Assembly (NCBI RefSeq): GCF_030127125.1
Contig: NZ_CP126156.1
Location: 372,001-436,000, forward strand
Direction: 5' to 3'
DNA from: Halobaculum litoreum
GTDB taxonomy: Archaea > Halobacteriota > Halobacteria > Halobacteriales > Haloferacaceae
DNA: 64,000 bases
Position 1 is the stretch's first letter. Each line of letters begins with the position of its first letter. Made by a program: the position numbers and the translations under genes. Positions 41,481 to 50,972 of this stretch are shown here, piece after piece. A model generated the notes under the pieces. That model was not told where the DNA came from. It did not search any database and saw only the letters and a list, made by a program, of their open reading frames with translations.

Positions 41481-42542
41481 TCACTCCTCCCCGGAGAGGC
41501 GCTCGTAGGCGGCCCACGAGGCGTCCTCCGCGGGGGGCCGGACGCGCTCGCCGTCGACGAACACGCCCTCGCCCGCGCGGACCGCGCCGGCGTCGCCGAC
41601 CGGCGTCCCCCGCGCCCGGAGCGCCGCGACGACGGCGTCGACCGCGCCGGGGTCGACGGCGACGAGGAGCGTCCCGGAGGTGGTACACGCCCACGGGTCC
41701 AGCTCCAGCGCCTCGCAGGCGGCCAGCGCCGCGTCGGCGGTCGGCACCGCCGCACGCTCGGCGTCGATGCGGACGCCCGCGGCCGCGGCCGTCTCGCACA
41801 GCGCGCCGCGGAGGCCGCCCTCCGTGGCGTCGTGCATCGCGGTGACGCCGGCGGGGGCGCCCGCGGCGACGGCCTCCCGTCCGGCGTCGGCGGCCGCGAG
41901 CGCGTCGCGCACCACGCTCGTCTCGTCGAGCAGGGCGGCGGCGTCGGCGACCGTCGACGCCGCGAGGCCGCGCTCGGCGAGCGCCTCCGGGTACAGCGAG
42001 GCGAACAGCCCCGCGGTCTCGACGCCCGGCCCCTTCGTGACGAGCAGGCGGTCGCCCGGGCGGGCCCCGTCGGGCCGGATCACGTCGTCGTGGTCGCCGA
42101 CGCCGAGGACGGTGGCGGCGCCGACCCACGGGAGCGCGGCGTCGGGGTAGCGCGCGGTGTGGCCCGTGGGGACGGCGACGCCGAGCGCCTCGCACTCGGC
42201 GGCGACCGCGCGCCAGAAGCCCGCGAACTGCTCGTCGGTCACGTCCGGCGGGAGCGCGAACGAGGGGCAGAAGTGCGTCGGCCGGACGCCGGAGACGGCC
42301 ACGTCGCCGAGCGCGAACGCCAGCGCGAACCGGCCGGCGCGCTCGGGGCCGAGGGCCGGGAGCATCGAGACGGGGTCGGTCGCGCAGACGACCGCCCGGC
42401 CGGCCACGTTGAGGACGCCGAAGTCGACGCCGTGGGCGGGGCCGAGGCGCACGTCGTCGCGGGCGGCGCCGGTCGCGGGACGGATCGTCGACTCGAACGT
42501 GTCGCGGTCGACCTTCCCCCGGCGCGGCGCGTCGTCGCTCAT
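41481..42542 (-). CDS. PurM-like (AIR synthase family) protein
   Basis: 353 aa with the AIR-synthase/HypE/ThiL fold: FALGDVAVSGVRPTHF, VGAATVLGVGDH, a glycine/Thr region LLVTKGPGVE and the C-terminal MHDATEGGLRGALCE, which is close to HypE/SelD family members. Its true substrate cannot be told. The usual HypE C-terminal cyanyl cysteine motif is not seen, so it is not a hydrogenase maturase. ATG at 42542. Confidence 0.8.
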   Translation of the reverse strand: MSDDAPRRGKVDRDTFESTIRPATGAARDDVRLGPAHGVDFGVLNVAGRAVVCATDPVSMLPALGPERAGRFALAFALGDVAVSGVRPTHFCPSFALPPDVTDEQFAGFWRAVAAECEALGVAVPTGHTARYPDAALPWVGAATVLGVGDHDDVIRPDGARPGDRLLVTKGPGVETAGLFASLYPEALAERGLAASTVADAAALLDETSVVRDALAAADAGREAVAAGAPAGVTAMHDATEGGLRGALCETAAAAGVRIDAERAAVPTADAALAACEALELDPWACTTSGTLLVAVDPGAVDAVVAALRARGTPVGDAGAVRAGEGVFVDGERVRPPAEDASWAAYERLSGEE

Positions 42543-42632
42543 GGGTCGACGTGTCGGCGGGCGGGTGAAAGCGGTTCCGTCACGTCGTCGCCCGGGCGCG
42601 CCGTCCGGACGCGCGGCCGGACCGCTCCCGCG

Positions 42633-44060
42633 TCAGAACCGCGGCGCCATCGGGTGGGGCACCTCGTGTTCGGCGCGCTCGGCGGGCCGCTCCAGCGTCG
42701 CCTCGTGGCCGTCCGGCCACCGCACCGTGAGCCGCTCGGCGCGCTCGTCGCCGAGCCCGAAGTGGGCGACCGGCTCCATCTGACAGAGGTAGCCCGAGCC
42801 GGCACACACCACCTTCGTGCGCGTCCACGACGGCGTCTCGACGGTGACGGTCGCGCCGCGGGCCGGCGCGCCGTACTGCGTCGTCGGGCGCACCCGGAGC
42901 CAGTCGTTGTCGGTCGCGCCCGGCACGTCGTACAGCGTGAGCGGCTGGGCCGACAGTTCGCCGTGGACGACGAGCAGTTCGAGCGCGCCGTCGCCGTCGG
43001 CGTCGGCGACGGCCGCGCCGGTGCCGAGCCCGTCGGGCTCGCGCGCGGCGCCGACGTCCGTCGACGCCCAGCCGTCGGCCGTCTTGCGGAACAGCCGGTT
43101 CCGGTCGCCCATCGTGTTGCAGAACAGCTCCTCGCGGCCGTCGTTGTCGAAGTCTGCGGTCACGAGCGTGCGGGTCCGCGTCGCCGCCGCGAGGTCCGCG
43201 GGCGCCGCGTCGACGAACGTCGCCAGCCCGCCGTCGCTGCGGGTCCCGTCGCCGAGGGCCGGCGGGTCCGACCCCGCCGCACCCTCCGACGGCGTGAACA
43301 GGCGGCTCGGCGTCTCCCACCCGCCGACGGCGATGTCGCCGTCGGCCATCGTGACCCCGCGGGCGTTCGTCTCCGGGTCGGCGACGCCGACCGCCTCGGC
43401 GACCTCGCGGAAGTGGCCCCCTTCGTTGCGGAACAGCCGGTTCGGACCGCGCTCGACGCCGACGAACAGGTCCATCCGGTCGCTCACGATCGGGCCGGCG
43501 TACAGCGAGCGCGCGCCGTCCTTCAGGTCGAGTCCGACGGCCCCGACCATGTCCGACAGCTCCCCGTCGTCGCCCAGCTCGTAGAAGCGCGACGGGAGGC
43601 CGTAGCTGGCGACGAACACGCCGTAGCGCCCGGTGCCGTAGCGGTCCAGCGCGGCGACCGACCGGCCCGCCCGGAAGTTCCCCCGGCTGGCGTTGACGCC
43701 GAGGCCGAACAGGTCGCGCCAGCGGACGTCCGGGTGGTCCGGGCGCACGTCGACCGGGTCGAGGAGCAGGTCGGTGTCGCGGGTGTGCCCCTCGTAGGCG
43801 TCGGTGTTGTGGACGTAGATCTCCTCGGCGCCGTCGGCGTCGAGGTCGGCGGCGACGACGCCGATGGCGTGGCGCCCCTCGTCGGCGACCGCGGGCGTCG
43901 CCACGTCGCGCAAGGCGCCGTCGCGCCACGTCAGCAGGCGGTTGGCCGGTCCGTGCCCCGCGACGAGCACACAGGGACCGCTCACGCCGGGCGTGACGGC
44001 CGCCCCGTAGCCGCGGTGGGGCGTGTCGTCGGCGAGGTCGGCTGACCGGTCCGCGAACAC
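42633..44060 (-). CDS. FG-GAP/ASPIC-UnbV repeat protein (CRTAC1-like)
   Basis: 475 aa built from repeats of the FG-GAP type: VVAADLDADGAEEIYVHN, VTADFDNDGREELFCNTMGD, VADADGDGALELLVVHG, each with calcium-binding Asp residues. It ends with an ASPIC/UnbV segment (YLCQMEPVAHFGLGDERAERLTVRWPDG). I chose the GTG at 44060 (VFADRSADLADD), which gives the family start; the frame is open upstream. No signal peptide is visible from this start, unusual for such propellers. Confidence 0.8.
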   Translation of the reverse strand: MFADRSADLADDTPHRGYGAAVTPGVSGPCVLVAGHGPANRLLTWRDGALRDVATPAVADEGRHAIGVVAADLDADGAEEIYVHNTDAYEGHTRDTDLLLDPVDVRPDHPDVRWRDLFGLGVNASRGNFRAGRSVAALDRYGTGRYGVFVASYGLPSRFYELGDDGELSDMVGAVGLDLKDGARSLYAGPIVSDRMDLFVGVERGPNRLFRNEGGHFREVAEAVGVADPETNARGVTMADGDIAVGGWETPSRLFTPSEGAAGSDPPALGDGTRSDGGLATFVDAAPADLAAATRTRTLVTADFDNDGREELFCNTMGDRNRLFRKTADGWASTDVGAAREPDGLGTGAAVADADGDGALELLVVHGELSAQPLTLYDVPGATDNDWLRVRPTTQYGAPARGATVTVETPSWTRTKVVCAGSGYLCQMEPVAHFGLGDERAERLTVRWPDGHEATLERPAERAEHEVPHPMAPRF

Positions 44061-44149
44061 GCGCCCCCTTCGGGGACGGGCGCACAAGAGCGCTCCGTTC
44101 CGCCCCACGAGGAACAACGCTTTTCGGACGCCGGACCGAACGACGGCGT

Positions 44150-44560
44150 ATGGCAGACGACGACCCGACGGACGCAGGCGAGGGTACCGACGGCGACGAG
44201 GAGGCCGCCGAGGAGAAGTCCTTCCGCGAGCGGGTCGAGGAGATCCGCGAGCGACGCGAGCAGGAGCGCGAGGACGGCGAGGGCGGCGCCCCCTTCCCCG
44301 AGGAGATGATGGGCGGGGGCGGCCCCGGCGGGATGGGCGGCGGCGGCAACCCCTTCGCGCAGATGATGGGCGGGATGATGGGCGGGGGCGGCCCCGGCGG
44401 GATGGGCGGCGGCGCGCCCGGCATGGGCGGCCCCGGCGCCCGCGAGGAGGAGTCGGCCGGCAACGAGGAGCTGGTGCGCGAGGTGCGCCAGCTCCGCGAC
44501 GAGGTCCGCGACGCGACCCGACAGCTCCAGCGGATCGCGCAGGCGCTGGAAGACGACTGA
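44150..44560 (+). CDS. Acidic protein with duplicated Gly/Met-rich core and C-terminal coiled coil
   Basis: 136 aa. An acidic head, then a charged helix (FRERVEEIRERREQERED), then a Gly/Met segment in which MMGGGGPGGMGGG occurs twice around NPFAQMMGG. The C-terminal NEELVREVRQLRDEVRDATRQLQRI is a coiled coil. It does not match a family known to me. ATG at 44150, divergent from the FG-GAP gene with a 90-bp shared promoter region. The DNA of the repeat is nearly identical in both copies (around 44306 and 44381). Confidence 0.7.
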   Translation: MADDDPTDAGEGTDGDEEAAEEKSFRERVEEIRERREQEREDGEGGAPFPEEMMGGGGPGGMGGGGNPFAQMMGGMMGGGGPGGMGGGAPGMGGPGAREEESAGNEELVREVRQLRDEVRDATRQLQRIAQALEDD

Positions 44561-44685
44561 CGGCGTCGTCCGGACGCGGCGGGCGCGGCACCGGAGCGCG
44601 ACCGGTCGGACGGCGACGGCAACACGGCGGCGCCGAACCACACGTATCACTCCTTCGGATCCGGGGTATTCACCACCAGACGCGG

Positions 44686-44692
44686 CTATATG
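44686..44692 (+). promoter_or_regulatory. TATA box before the monooxygenase-like gene
   Basis: CTATATG, centred about 30 nt before the ATG at 44719, implying a leader of only a few bases. Confidence 0.5.
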
Positions 44693-44718
44693 CGGCGGTC
44701 GACCGTATCGGTGCCCGC

Positions 44719-45027
44719 ATGGCAGACTCCGAGTTCGCGATCCTGGCACGGTTCGAGGCGAAGCCCGAGAAGACCGAGGAGGTCGCCGAGTTCCTCCGCG
44801 GCGCACAGGAGGCCGCCGAGGCGGAGACGGGCATGACCTCGTGGTTCGCGGTCCGCTTCGACGAGACGCGCTTCGGCATCTTCGACACCTTCCCCGACGA
44901 GGCGGGGCGGCAGGCCCACCTCGAGGGCGAGATCGCGACCGCCCTGCTCGAGCGGGCGGACGACCTCCTCGTCGACGATCCCGACATCGACGCCGACGTC
45001 GACGTGCTCGCGGCGAAGCACGCCTGA
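44719..45027 (+). CDS. Antibiotic biosynthesis monooxygenase (ABM) domain protein
   Basis: 102 aa, one dimeric alpha/beta-barrel domain: FAILARFEAKPEKTEEVAEFL, TSWFAVRFDETRFGIFDTF, then DEAGRQAHLEGEIATALLER. Proteins of this type act as cofactor-free oxygenases or heme-binding folds; the substrate is unknown. ATG at 44719. Single gene with a TATA box at a near-leaderless distance. Confidence 0.85.
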   Translation: MADSEFAILARFEAKPEKTEEVAEFLRGAQEAAEAETGMTSWFAVRFDETRFGIFDTFPDEAGRQAHLEGEIATALLERADDLLVDDPDIDADVDVLAAKHA

Positions 45028-45072
45028 ACCGCCCCGCCGCGCCGACCGCCCCGACGCTCCGTTCTCGCCGAG

Positions 45073-46200
45073 TTACTCCGTCACCGCCGCGTACACCTCC
45101 GCCAGCCGGTCGACCGCGTGTTCGACGCTCGTCGCGTCGCGGCGGTCGAGACACGCCGCCGACAGCGCGTCGCGGTCGGCGAGCGTCCGGTCGATGGCGG
45201 CCGCGAACGCGGCGGTGTCGCCGCGGGGGTAGTGGGCGCCCGTCACCCCGTCGTCGACGGTGTCGGCGAGCGCGCCGGCGTTGACGCCGACGACCGGCGT
45301 GCCGCAGGCGTTCGCCTCCAGCGCGACGAGCCCCTGCGTCTCCACGGGCGAGGGGAACAGGAACGCGTCGAGGCCGGCGTAGAACGCGGGCAGCTCCTCG
45401 CGCGGGAGGAACCCGAGGAACCGCGCGTCGACGCCGGCCGCCTCGCAGGCCTCGCGCACCGCCTCGCGGGCGGGCCCGTCGCCGCCGAACACGAGCGTCG
45501 GCTCGCCGTCGGCCGCGGCCACCGCGGGCGGGATCTCCTCCAACTCCTTCTCGAAGCCGTGGCGGCCGGTGTAGCCGACGAGCGGCGCCTCGCCGGGGGC
45601 CGGGAGGTCGTGGCGGCGGCGGAACGCGCGGACCTCGTCGTCCGGCGGCCGGGCGAAGAAGTCGGTGTCGACGCCGTTGGGGACGACCTCGACGCGGCTG
45701 TGCACGCCGATGTTCCGGAGGTGCTCGCCCGCGGGCTCGCTCGGCACGACCACGGCGTCGGCGGCGTTCATGTAGCGCCGCTCGTAGCGGCGGGCCGCCC
45801 CCTCGACGACGGCCGCCGCCGGGCCGGCGGCGAGGTAGTCGGCGTACTCGGCGGTCGGCGTGTGGTAGGAGGCGACCAGCGGCGCGTCGAGCTTGCGCGC
45901 GAGGTACCACCCCGAGAGCCCCAGCGCGAAGGGGGTGTGGGCGTGGACGACCTCGGCGTCGTGGACCGCGTCGGGGACGCCCGGGAGCCCCATCCGGAAG
46001 CCGTCGTAGAAGGGGAAGCCGACGCTGCGGGTGGTGTACTCCCCCTCGCCGGGCTCGTAGTCGGGGGCGCCGGGGAACACGACGTCCATGCGGCCGCCGC
46101 GCTCGCGCCAGCGCCGCCGCCACGACTCCAGCGTGTACGTCACGCCGTTCACCGTCGGCAGGTACGTGTCGGTGAAGGCGGCGACGGTTCGGGGGGTCAC
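45073..46200 (-). CDS. Glycosyltransferase family 4
   Basis: 375 aa, GT-B fold. The N-terminal domain starts VAAFTDTYLPTVNGVTYTLE (acceptor side, as in mannosyl- or glucosyltransferases on glycolipids). The C-terminal domain has the donor site FGGDGPAREAV and the E-x7-E element ETQGLVALEANACGTPVVG. GTG at 46200. It is the second of two adjacent GT4 genes on one strand, probably one operon for a surface or lipid glycan. Confidence 0.88.
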   Translation of the reverse strand: MTPRTVAAFTDTYLPTVNGVTYTLESWRRRWRERGGRMDVVFPGAPDYEPGEGEYTTRSVGFPFYDGFRMGLPGVPDAVHDAEVVHAHTPFALGLSGWYLARKLDAPLVASYHTPTAEYADYLAAGPAAAVVEGAARRYERRYMNAADAVVVPSEPAGEHLRNIGVHSRVEVVPNGVDTDFFARPPDDEVRAFRRRHDLPAPGEAPLVGYTGRHGFEKELEEIPPAVAAADGEPTLVFGGDGPAREAVREACEAAGVDARFLGFLPREELPAFYAGLDAFLFPSPVETQGLVALEANACGTPVVGVNAGALADTVDDGVTGAHYPRGDTAAFAAAIDRTLADRDALSAACLDRRDATSVEHAVDRLAEVYAAVTE

Positions 46201-46294
46201 TGGCTCGGGGCTTCTCCGGGTCGCGTGAAACCGGTTTCGTCTCGCCGGCGACGACGCGGCCCGACGGGGTGCGCGACGCCCGGCGGCGCGACGC

Positions 46295-47361
46295 TCACGC
46301 GAGCAGCTCCTCGTACGTCGCCACCAGCTCCTCGCCGACGCGGTCCAGCGAGTGTGCGGCGGCCGTCTCGCGGGCGTTCTCGCCGAGGCGCGCCCGGAGC
46401 TCGGGGTCGGCCGCGAGCCGTTCCAGCGCGTCGACCATCTCCCCGCGCGTCTCGCACAGGATGCAGTCGTGGCCGTCCGAGAAGTACTCGCGGAACACGG
46501 GGATGTCGCGCAGGACGCACGGCTTGCCGCACGCCATCGCCTCGAGCACGACGATGCCCTGGTTCTCCTCCTTCGTCGGGAAGAAGAACACGTCGCCGGC
46601 GCCGAACGCGCCGGGCTTGTCGTCGACCCAGCCGGTGAACGTGACGTTCTCCGGGGGGGTTCTGTGTCCACTTCCGCACCGTCGGCGACGCCTGCGGGCC
46701 GGCGTCGACGGTGCCGAACCACGCGAACTCGTGGTCGACGCGCTCGGCGACCTCGCAGAACGCGGTGAGCCCCCTTGCGCTCGAACACGGAGCCGACGGC
46801 GAACGCCACGACGCCGTCGAGGTCGTAGCGCGCGCGGTACTCCTCGCGGAAGTCGGCGTGGTCGGCGACCGAGTCGAGGTCGATGCCGTTCGACATCGCC
46901 CGGATCGGCGCGGCGACGGGGTACGCCTCCAGCCGGCGCTTGGTGTACTCCGAGGGCGTGAGCACCAGGTCCGCCCGCGAGTAGAACCACCGGAGGTAGC
47001 GGCGCAGCGCGGGCGCGACGGTGTTCGACCCGCGGAAGCTCTCGCGGAAGTCCTCGCTCGTGACGTGGCAGTGGAGGACGAGCGGCGTGTCGGTGCGTTT
47101 CGCGTACCGGGCCAACGCGAGGCTCGCGGGGCCGATGAGGTTCAGGTGGACCACGTCGACGTCCGCGAGGAACCCCCGGCCGCGGAGGCCGTCGCGGATG
47201 CCCGCCGCGGGGTCGCCCCCGGCCCACGGCGAGGTGACCACCTCGGCGTCGGCCCCGGCGGCGCGGGCGCGACGGAGCGCCTCGACCTGCTGGTCGTGGG
47301 CGGTGCCGATGCCGGCGCGGTCGAGTCGCGAGGCCAGTTCGAGGTAGTCGAGAACGCGCAC
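46295..47361 (-). pseudogene. Glycosyltransferase family 4, with two frameshifts
   Basis: Start GTG 47361 (VRVLDYLELASRLDRAG). The first frame is good to VFERKG, near the C-G run at about 46771. A second frame covers LTAFCEVAERVDHEFAWFG up to KWTQNPP. A third frame runs from the run at 46652-46658 (ENVTFTGWVDDKPGAFG) to the end (ATYEELLA), including the EENQGIVVLEAMACGKPCV donor element. Both breaks fit one extra base in a G/C homopolymer. The joined protein is a normal GT4 of about 355 aa. Confidence 0.78.
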
Positions 47362-47422
47362 GGTGTCTGTCGGCGCTTCTCCGGGGCGGGGTTTGAGCGT
47401 GCTGGATCCGTGGCGACCGGGG

Positions 47423-48376
47423 TCACGACAGCGGGTCGTCCGTCCCGGACCGCTCCTCGACGACGAACTGGCCCGCGGCCCGCGTCTGGCGCATCACCGT
47501 CGCCACCCGCACGGTGTACGTCGCCAGCAGGAAGAACGGGGCCAGCGCGGCCACGACGAGCAGCGTCGTCACGCCGTGGCGGCCGGTGACGGCGCCGGTG
47601 TGCAACAGCACGAACGCGGTGACCGTTACGACCGGGAGCGTCACGGCGACCAGCTGCCGCGAGAGGTCGGTGAACTCGCGCGTGATGTACAGCGTCTTGA
47701 AGTGCTCGCGCGAGGTCGCGAAGTGCTGGAGCAGGTCCAGCATCCGGTCGATCCGATCGGCCTCGTCGTCCGTGAGGCGGTCGCCGTGGGTCGTCCGCAG
47801 GCGCCTGAGCCCGGTCACCTGGGCGCCGTAGTCGTAGTCGACGGTCGCGAGGATGATGTCGAGGGTTCCCTCGGCATCCCGGAGCCCGTCCGAGACCGTG
47901 CGCGTCTGGGCGGCGAGTCGCTCCACGAAGCGGGCGAGGTCGGCGTCCGCGTCGCTGTCGCCCTCGAGCTCCTCCGCGAGCGCCTGCGCCTCCGCCAGCA
48001 CCGCCGTGGCGACCGTCCGGAGGAACCGCGCCGGCTCCGCCGGACTGATCGGTTCGTCGACGAGCGCCTCCATGTCCCGCCGGAACTCCCGGACGGCCTC
48101 GATCCGCCGCAGCTGCTGGTCGAACGGGATCTGCTCTTGGGTGATGAACAGCGAGTTCACGGAGACGACGATGGACAACAGGAGGAGGTCGCCGCTGAGG
48201 AACGTCGTGAGCAGGGGGACCAACGACTCGCCGTGGGCGACGGCCACTGGCGACCGCTCCAGCACCGCGTTGGCGACCGGGCCGACGGTCGCCCACACCG
48301 CGACGACCGTGAGGGCGGTCACGCGGAGGCGCGACCCCTCGAACAGCAGCCACCGTCCCGGAGTCGTGCGGTCCAT
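47423..48376 (-). CDS. Membrane protein with long cytoplasmic helical domain, hypothetical
   Basis: 317 aa. Two transmembrane helices near the N-terminus (LTVVAVWATVGPVANAVL, TTFLSGDLLLLSIVVSVNSL), a long charged helical middle (about 80-230), then two more helices near the C-terminus (LVAVTLPVVTVTAFVLLHTGAV, LLVVAALAPFFLLATYTVRV). I do not recognise the family; it has the build of haloarchaeal membrane proteins of unknown function. ATG at 48376. Confidence 0.7.
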   Translation of the reverse strand: MDRTTPGRWLLFEGSRLRVTALTVVAVWATVGPVANAVLERSPVAVAHGESLVPLLTTFLSGDLLLLSIVVSVNSLFITQEQIPFDQQLRRIEAVREFRRDMEALVDEPISPAEPARFLRTVATAVLAEAQALAEELEGDSDADADLARFVERLAAQTRTVSDGLRDAEGTLDIILATVDYDYGAQVTGLRRLRTTHGDRLTDDEADRIDRMLDLLQHFATSREHFKTLYITREFTDLSRQLVAVTLPVVTVTAFVLLHTGAVTGRHGVTTLLVVAALAPFFLLATYTVRVATVMRQTRAAGQFVVEERSGTDDPLS

Positions 48377-48510
48377 TCGGGCACACCGACACCCGCGACC
48401 CGTATCAATCCACGCGTCCCGGTCCCGGGGCCGGCCGGCCGCGAACGGGGAGCCCGGCGGCCGGATCCGCAACGCTTGACATCCGCAGCGCCGACCGCAC
48501 AGTCCACGAC

Positions 48511-49713
48511 GTGACACGCCGACTGTTCACCGCGCTGTGCGGGCTCGTCTTCCTCGTCAACTTCGGGCGGGTGGCGTTCGCGCCGCTCGTCCCCGAGTTC
48601 CAACAGGACTTGGGCCTTTCGGCGGCCGCGGTCGGCTCCGTCACCACCCTCGTGTGGGTCGGCACCGCCGCCCCGCGCATCCCGGTCGGCTGGGTGCTCA
48701 CGAAGGTCGCCCGCGAGCGGGTCGTCCTCGCGACGGGGGTCGCGCTCTCGCTTGCGGCCGCGCTCACCGCGACCGCCGACTCCCTGCTGGCCCTCCGGGT
48801 CGGCGCCTTCGCCGTCGGCCTCGCCACCGGCGGCTACTTCGTCGCGGCGATCCCGCTGATCGGGGCGCTGTACCCGGACCGTCCCGGCCGCGCGGTCGGC
48901 GTCCACGGCACGGCGAGTCAGGTCGCCAGCGTCGTCGCGCCCGCGCTGGTCCTCGCGGCGATCGCGCGCGCCGGCGACTGGCGCGTCGTGTTCTCGCTGC
49001 TCGCGGTCGCCGCGCTCGTCGTCACCGCCGTGTTGGTCGCCGTCGTCCGCGGCCGGGGCGGCGTCGACGCGGCGGCCGACGGCGACGACGGCGCGCCGCC
49101 CCGGAACTTCCGCGCGGCGCTGTCGCACTGGCGGATCGTCCTCGCGGGGATGTCGCTCGTCGCCGTCGCCGGCTTCGCGTGGCAGGGGGTGTTCAACTTC
49201 TACGTCAGCTACCTGCTGTCGGAGGGGCTGTCGACCGCGGAGGCGAACCTCCTGCTCACCGTCGCGTTCGCCGCGGGCGTGCCGGCGTTCTGGCTCGGCG
49301 GCCGCCTCGCCGACCGGCTCCCGAAGGTGCCGTACCTGCTCGCGCTCAACGCCGCGTTCCTCGCGGCGCTCGTCGCGCTCACGTTCGCCGGGTCGCTCGC
49401 GGCGTTCGGCGTCGTCTCGGTCGTCATCGGCTACGCCGCCCACGCGCTGTTCCCCGCCGTCGACACGTACATGCTGTCGACGCTGCCGGCGCCCGACCGC
49501 GCGAGCGCCTACGCCGTCTTCTCCGGCGCCTCGCTGCTGCTGGAGGCGAACGGCTCCGGCGTCGTCGGCGCGCTCACCGACGCCGGCGTCGCGTTCGACT
49601 GGGTGTTCCGGCTGTTCGCGGCGGCCGTGGCCGTGCTGCTCGTCGTCGCCGGCGCGCTGTACCTCGCGGGCCGGTTCCCGACGCCGCTCGACGAGGCGGC
49701 GCCGGAGGCGTGA
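48511..49713 (+). CDS. MFS transporter
   Basis: 400 aa with 12 helices. The helix 2-3 loop reads IPVGWVLTKVARERVVLATG and the helix 8-9 loop WLGGRLADRLPKVPYLLA, MFS signature positions. It is complete and in frame, unlike the MFS gene at 37982-39243. GTG at 48511. Substrate unknown. Confidence 0.88.
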   Translation: MTRRLFTALCGLVFLVNFGRVAFAPLVPEFQQDLGLSAAAVGSVTTLVWVGTAAPRIPVGWVLTKVARERVVLATGVALSLAAALTATADSLLALRVGAFAVGLATGGYFVAAIPLIGALYPDRPGRAVGVHGTASQVASVVAPALVLAAIARAGDWRVVFSLLAVAALVVTAVLVAVVRGRGGVDAAADGDDGAPPRNFRAALSHWRIVLAGMSLVAVAGFAWQGVFNFYVSYLLSEGLSTAEANLLLTVAFAAGVPAFWLGGRLADRLPKVPYLLALNAAFLAALVALTFAGSLAAFGVVSVVIGYAAHALFPAVDTYMLSTLPAPDRASAYAVFSGASLLLEANGSGVVGALTDAGVAFDWVFRLFAAAVAVLLVVAGALYLAGRFPTPLDEAAPEA

Positions 49714-49798
49714 GCCGTCGGGCCGCCGGCGCGCCCCCGGCGCCGTCACCGGCGTCCCCGCCGTCCCGCTTTTCACCGCGCCGCCCCGAGCGTCCGCC

Positions 49799-50470
49799 GT
49801 GAGCGACGACGTCCCCGCGCCGCCGGTTCCCGAGGCCGCGCTCGCCGACGCCGGCTACGAGTTCGCCGGCGACGACACGACCGTCGGGTTCGACTCGCGG
49901 TTCGTCACGGTCGCGGTCCGCACGCGCTTCTACGACGACCCCGCGGTCGCCGACGCGCTCCCCACGACCGACGCCGACCGCGCCGCCCGCGCGTGTTTCG
50001 TCTCGCGGTGTCACTTCCGTCCCGGGTTCGAGCGCGCGCCCGTCTCGCCGGCCGCCGTCGTCGGCTTCGCCGCCGAGCAGGCGCGCGGCGAGTTCCTCGC
50101 GGACCTGCGCGACTCGGGGCTGCGGGACCTCGAGGCCGGCCCGACGCGCCGGTTCGCGTTCGACGACGTCGAGGGGCGACTGTTCGAGGTCGACGCCCAC
50201 TACCCGGTCGACGCGACCGCCGCGGTCGCGGAGGCCACCTCGGGGACGCTCCGGGTCCCGGTCCGCGTGCTCGCGGCGATCCGGCCGTGGCGCGACACGT
50301 TCCTGCTCGCGGGCGCGGCGTACCCGACCGGGTCGCTGGTCGACGCGGTCGCGGCGGGCATCGACGTCGACGTCGACCGGGTGACCCTCACGCGGTCGTT
50401 CGACCCGGCCCCCGACGCGCGGGCGGCCGCCGTCGCCTTCCTTCGAATCGTGGGTACCGAAACTGAGTGA
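49799..50470 (+). CDS. Hypothetical protein, paralogue of the gene at 57601
   Basis: 223-aa soluble protein. It shares with the frameshifted gene at 57601-58198 the order FVSRCHFRP (FVASRLTLTP there), the helix FLADLRDSGL (FADTLADRGF) and the strand TFLLAGAAYPTG (AYLLVGGAYPTA). The two are thus two members of one haloarchaeal family; I cannot give it a function. GTG at 49799. Probably transcribed alone. Confidence 0.65.
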   Translation: MSDDVPAPPVPEAALADAGYEFAGDDTTVGFDSRFVTVAVRTRFYDDPAVADALPTTDADRAARACFVSRCHFRPGFERAPVSPAAVVGFAAEQARGEFLADLRDSGLRDLEAGPTRRFAFDDVEGRLFEVDAHYPVDATAAVAEATSGTLRVPVRVLAAIRPWRDTFLLAGAAYPTGSLVDAVAAGIDVDVDRVTLTRSFDPAPDARAAAVAFLRIVGTETE

Positions 50471-50512
50471 GGGGCCGTTACCATTAGATACCGGCGCCGC
50501 CCCGACTCGGCC

Positions 50513-50902
50513 GTGTCGACCGAGCGTCACGCGTCCATCGCCGACCGCGTCGAGGAGTACTGGGAGTGGGCGGCGGTCGCGCTGTTCCTGCTGGTGACGG
50601 TCGACCTGTTGACGACGATGTACGCGGCCGCCGCCGTGGGCCGCGCGGCGGAGGCGAACCCGTTGGTCCGGTGGGCGCTCGGCCGCCCGCTGGCGGTACT
50701 CGTCGGGATCAACCTCGCGGCCGTCGTCCTCGCGAGCGTCGTGTTCCACGGCGTCATCGAGACGTACCGCGTGACGCCCGTCCGGGTCCGCCCGTACTAC
50801 GGCCTGGTGATCGAGGCGTGGCTCGGACTGCTCGTCGCCTCGGGGCTCGCGATCTACGCCAACAACCTCGCCGTGATCGTGCTCGGCGCGAGCCTGGTGT
50901 AG
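50513..50902 (+). CDS. DUF5658-like membrane protein
   Basis: 129 aa with three to four transmembrane helices: WAAVALFLLVTVDLLTTMYAA (VDLLTT with neighbouring EANPLVRW is typical of DUF5658-like proteins), VLVGINLAAVVLASVVFH, and LVASGLAIYANNLAVIVLG. Function unknown. GTG at 50513, 42 bp after the previous stop. Confidence 0.75.
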   Translation: MSTERHASIADRVEEYWEWAAVALFLLVTVDLLTTMYAAAAVGRAAEANPLVRWALGRPLAVLVGINLAAVVLASVVFHGVIETYRVTPVRVRPYYGLVIEAWLGLLVASGLAIYANNLAVIVLGASLV

Positions 50903-50972
50903 GCGGGGGAGCCGACTGCCGCTCCGGTCGCGGCGGGCGGCCCCACGACCGGGGCGGACCGGCCCGCGTCCG

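Noticed and set aside
40518..44045. Plus-strand open frame of 1175 codons opposite three good genes
   Set aside because: Antisense shadow of the DHH, PurM-like and FG-GAP genes; composition is that of reversed GC-rich codons with no domain.
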